64,000 nucleotides of DNA from Bermanella sp040371755 (GTDB taxonomy: Bacteria > Pseudomonadota > Gammaproteobacteria > Pseudomonadales > Oceanobacteraceae). Below, in pieces: positions 63,955 through 64,000 of the stretch. Position numbers and translations under genes: made by a program. The notes below the pieces were generated by a model. It did no database searches and was not told the DNA's origin. It worked only from the letters and a program-made list of their open reading frames with translations. Location: contig NZ_BAABWE010000005.1 in assembly GCF_040371755.1 (NCBI RefSeq), forward strand, positions 170,028 through 234,027, in the 5' to 3' direction. Each line of letters starts with the position of its first letter. Position 1 is the stretch's first letter.

Positions 63955-63989
63955 TTGACTCTTAATAGTATATGCGTAGAATGCGCCAC
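63955..63989 (+). promoter_or_regulatory. Strong sigma70 promoter with GC-rich discriminator
   Basis: TTGACT (63955-63960) and TAGAAT (63977-63982) with a 16-base spacer, followed by GCGCCACC. Such GC-rich discriminators are typical of stringently controlled rRNA and tRNA promoters, so a stable RNA operon may start just beyond the window. The RNA is outside and cannot be confirmed. Confidence 0.65.
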
Positions 63990-64000
63990 CTCGACAAGAT

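Noticed and set aside
1..64000. CRISPR arrays, transposases, integrases, tRNA or rRNA genes
   Set aside because: None seen by reading both strands; only the edge promoter hints at a stable RNA beyond the window.

Overview
The window looks like chromosomal DNA of a marine-type gammaproteobacterium, moderately AT-rich. The gene set (recCBD, msrA, rlmF, trmN6, mltC-like, bax-like, ybbA-ybbP, argG, fieF, cysK, yihG, pta-ackA, yciH and ornithine-lipid-type acyltransferases) fits an Oceanospirillales-like organism. This is inferred from gene content and protein resemblance; no marker such as rRNA is present.

Layout. 1-4240 is an accessory patch downstream of gcvP. It holds a hipB-hipA toxin-antitoxin pair whose HipB carries two helix-turn-helix domains, a decayed second copy of the gcvP 3' end with its REP-like hairpin and terminator, a FicA/YhfG-type antitoxin followed by a fic gene stopped at codon 4, and an unrecognised secreted protein. 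4240-11180 carries the glycine cleavage genes gcvT, gcvH and gcvP on the minus strand, with an APC permease and an output-less PilJ-type sensor between gcvH and gcvP. 11600-13240 has a DsbA-like isomerase, a methyltransferase and an Hpt protein. 13387-22150 is the tightly overlapped recC-recB-recD operon, followed by msrA-rlmF. 23700-29170 is housekeeping: bax-like, trmN6, a phage-lysozyme-like relative, yjjV, an MltC-like transglycosylase and a methyltransferase. 29650-30520 is a MerR regulator plus a membrane protein with a MerR-style promoter buried in the regulator's 3' end. 30950-34270 has an acyltransferase, a gfa gene with one in-frame stop, small proteins and a diguanylate cyclase. 34480-38370 is ybbA-ybbP plus an esterase.

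39069-47420 holds argG, a lipoprotein, an M16 protease, a REC-GGDEF protein, a Sel1 protein and an acyltransferase. 47450-55600 holds a double receiver protein, fieF, a probable outer-membrane protein, cysK, yihG and pta-ackA. 55600-63880 has small proteins, yciH, a soluble GGDEF protein, a DUF4442-like remnant, an olsB-olsA-like pair and a large GGDEF-EAL protein. The window ends in a strong-looking promoter with a GC-rich discriminator whose transcript lies outside.

Themes: four proteins of cyclic-di-GMP turnover, four PlsC/HtrB-type acyltransferases, and at least three damaged genes. No CRISPR array, transposase, integrase, tRNA or rRNA was recognised. The most unusual region is 1-4440, where the gcvP end is duplicated around a Fic module.
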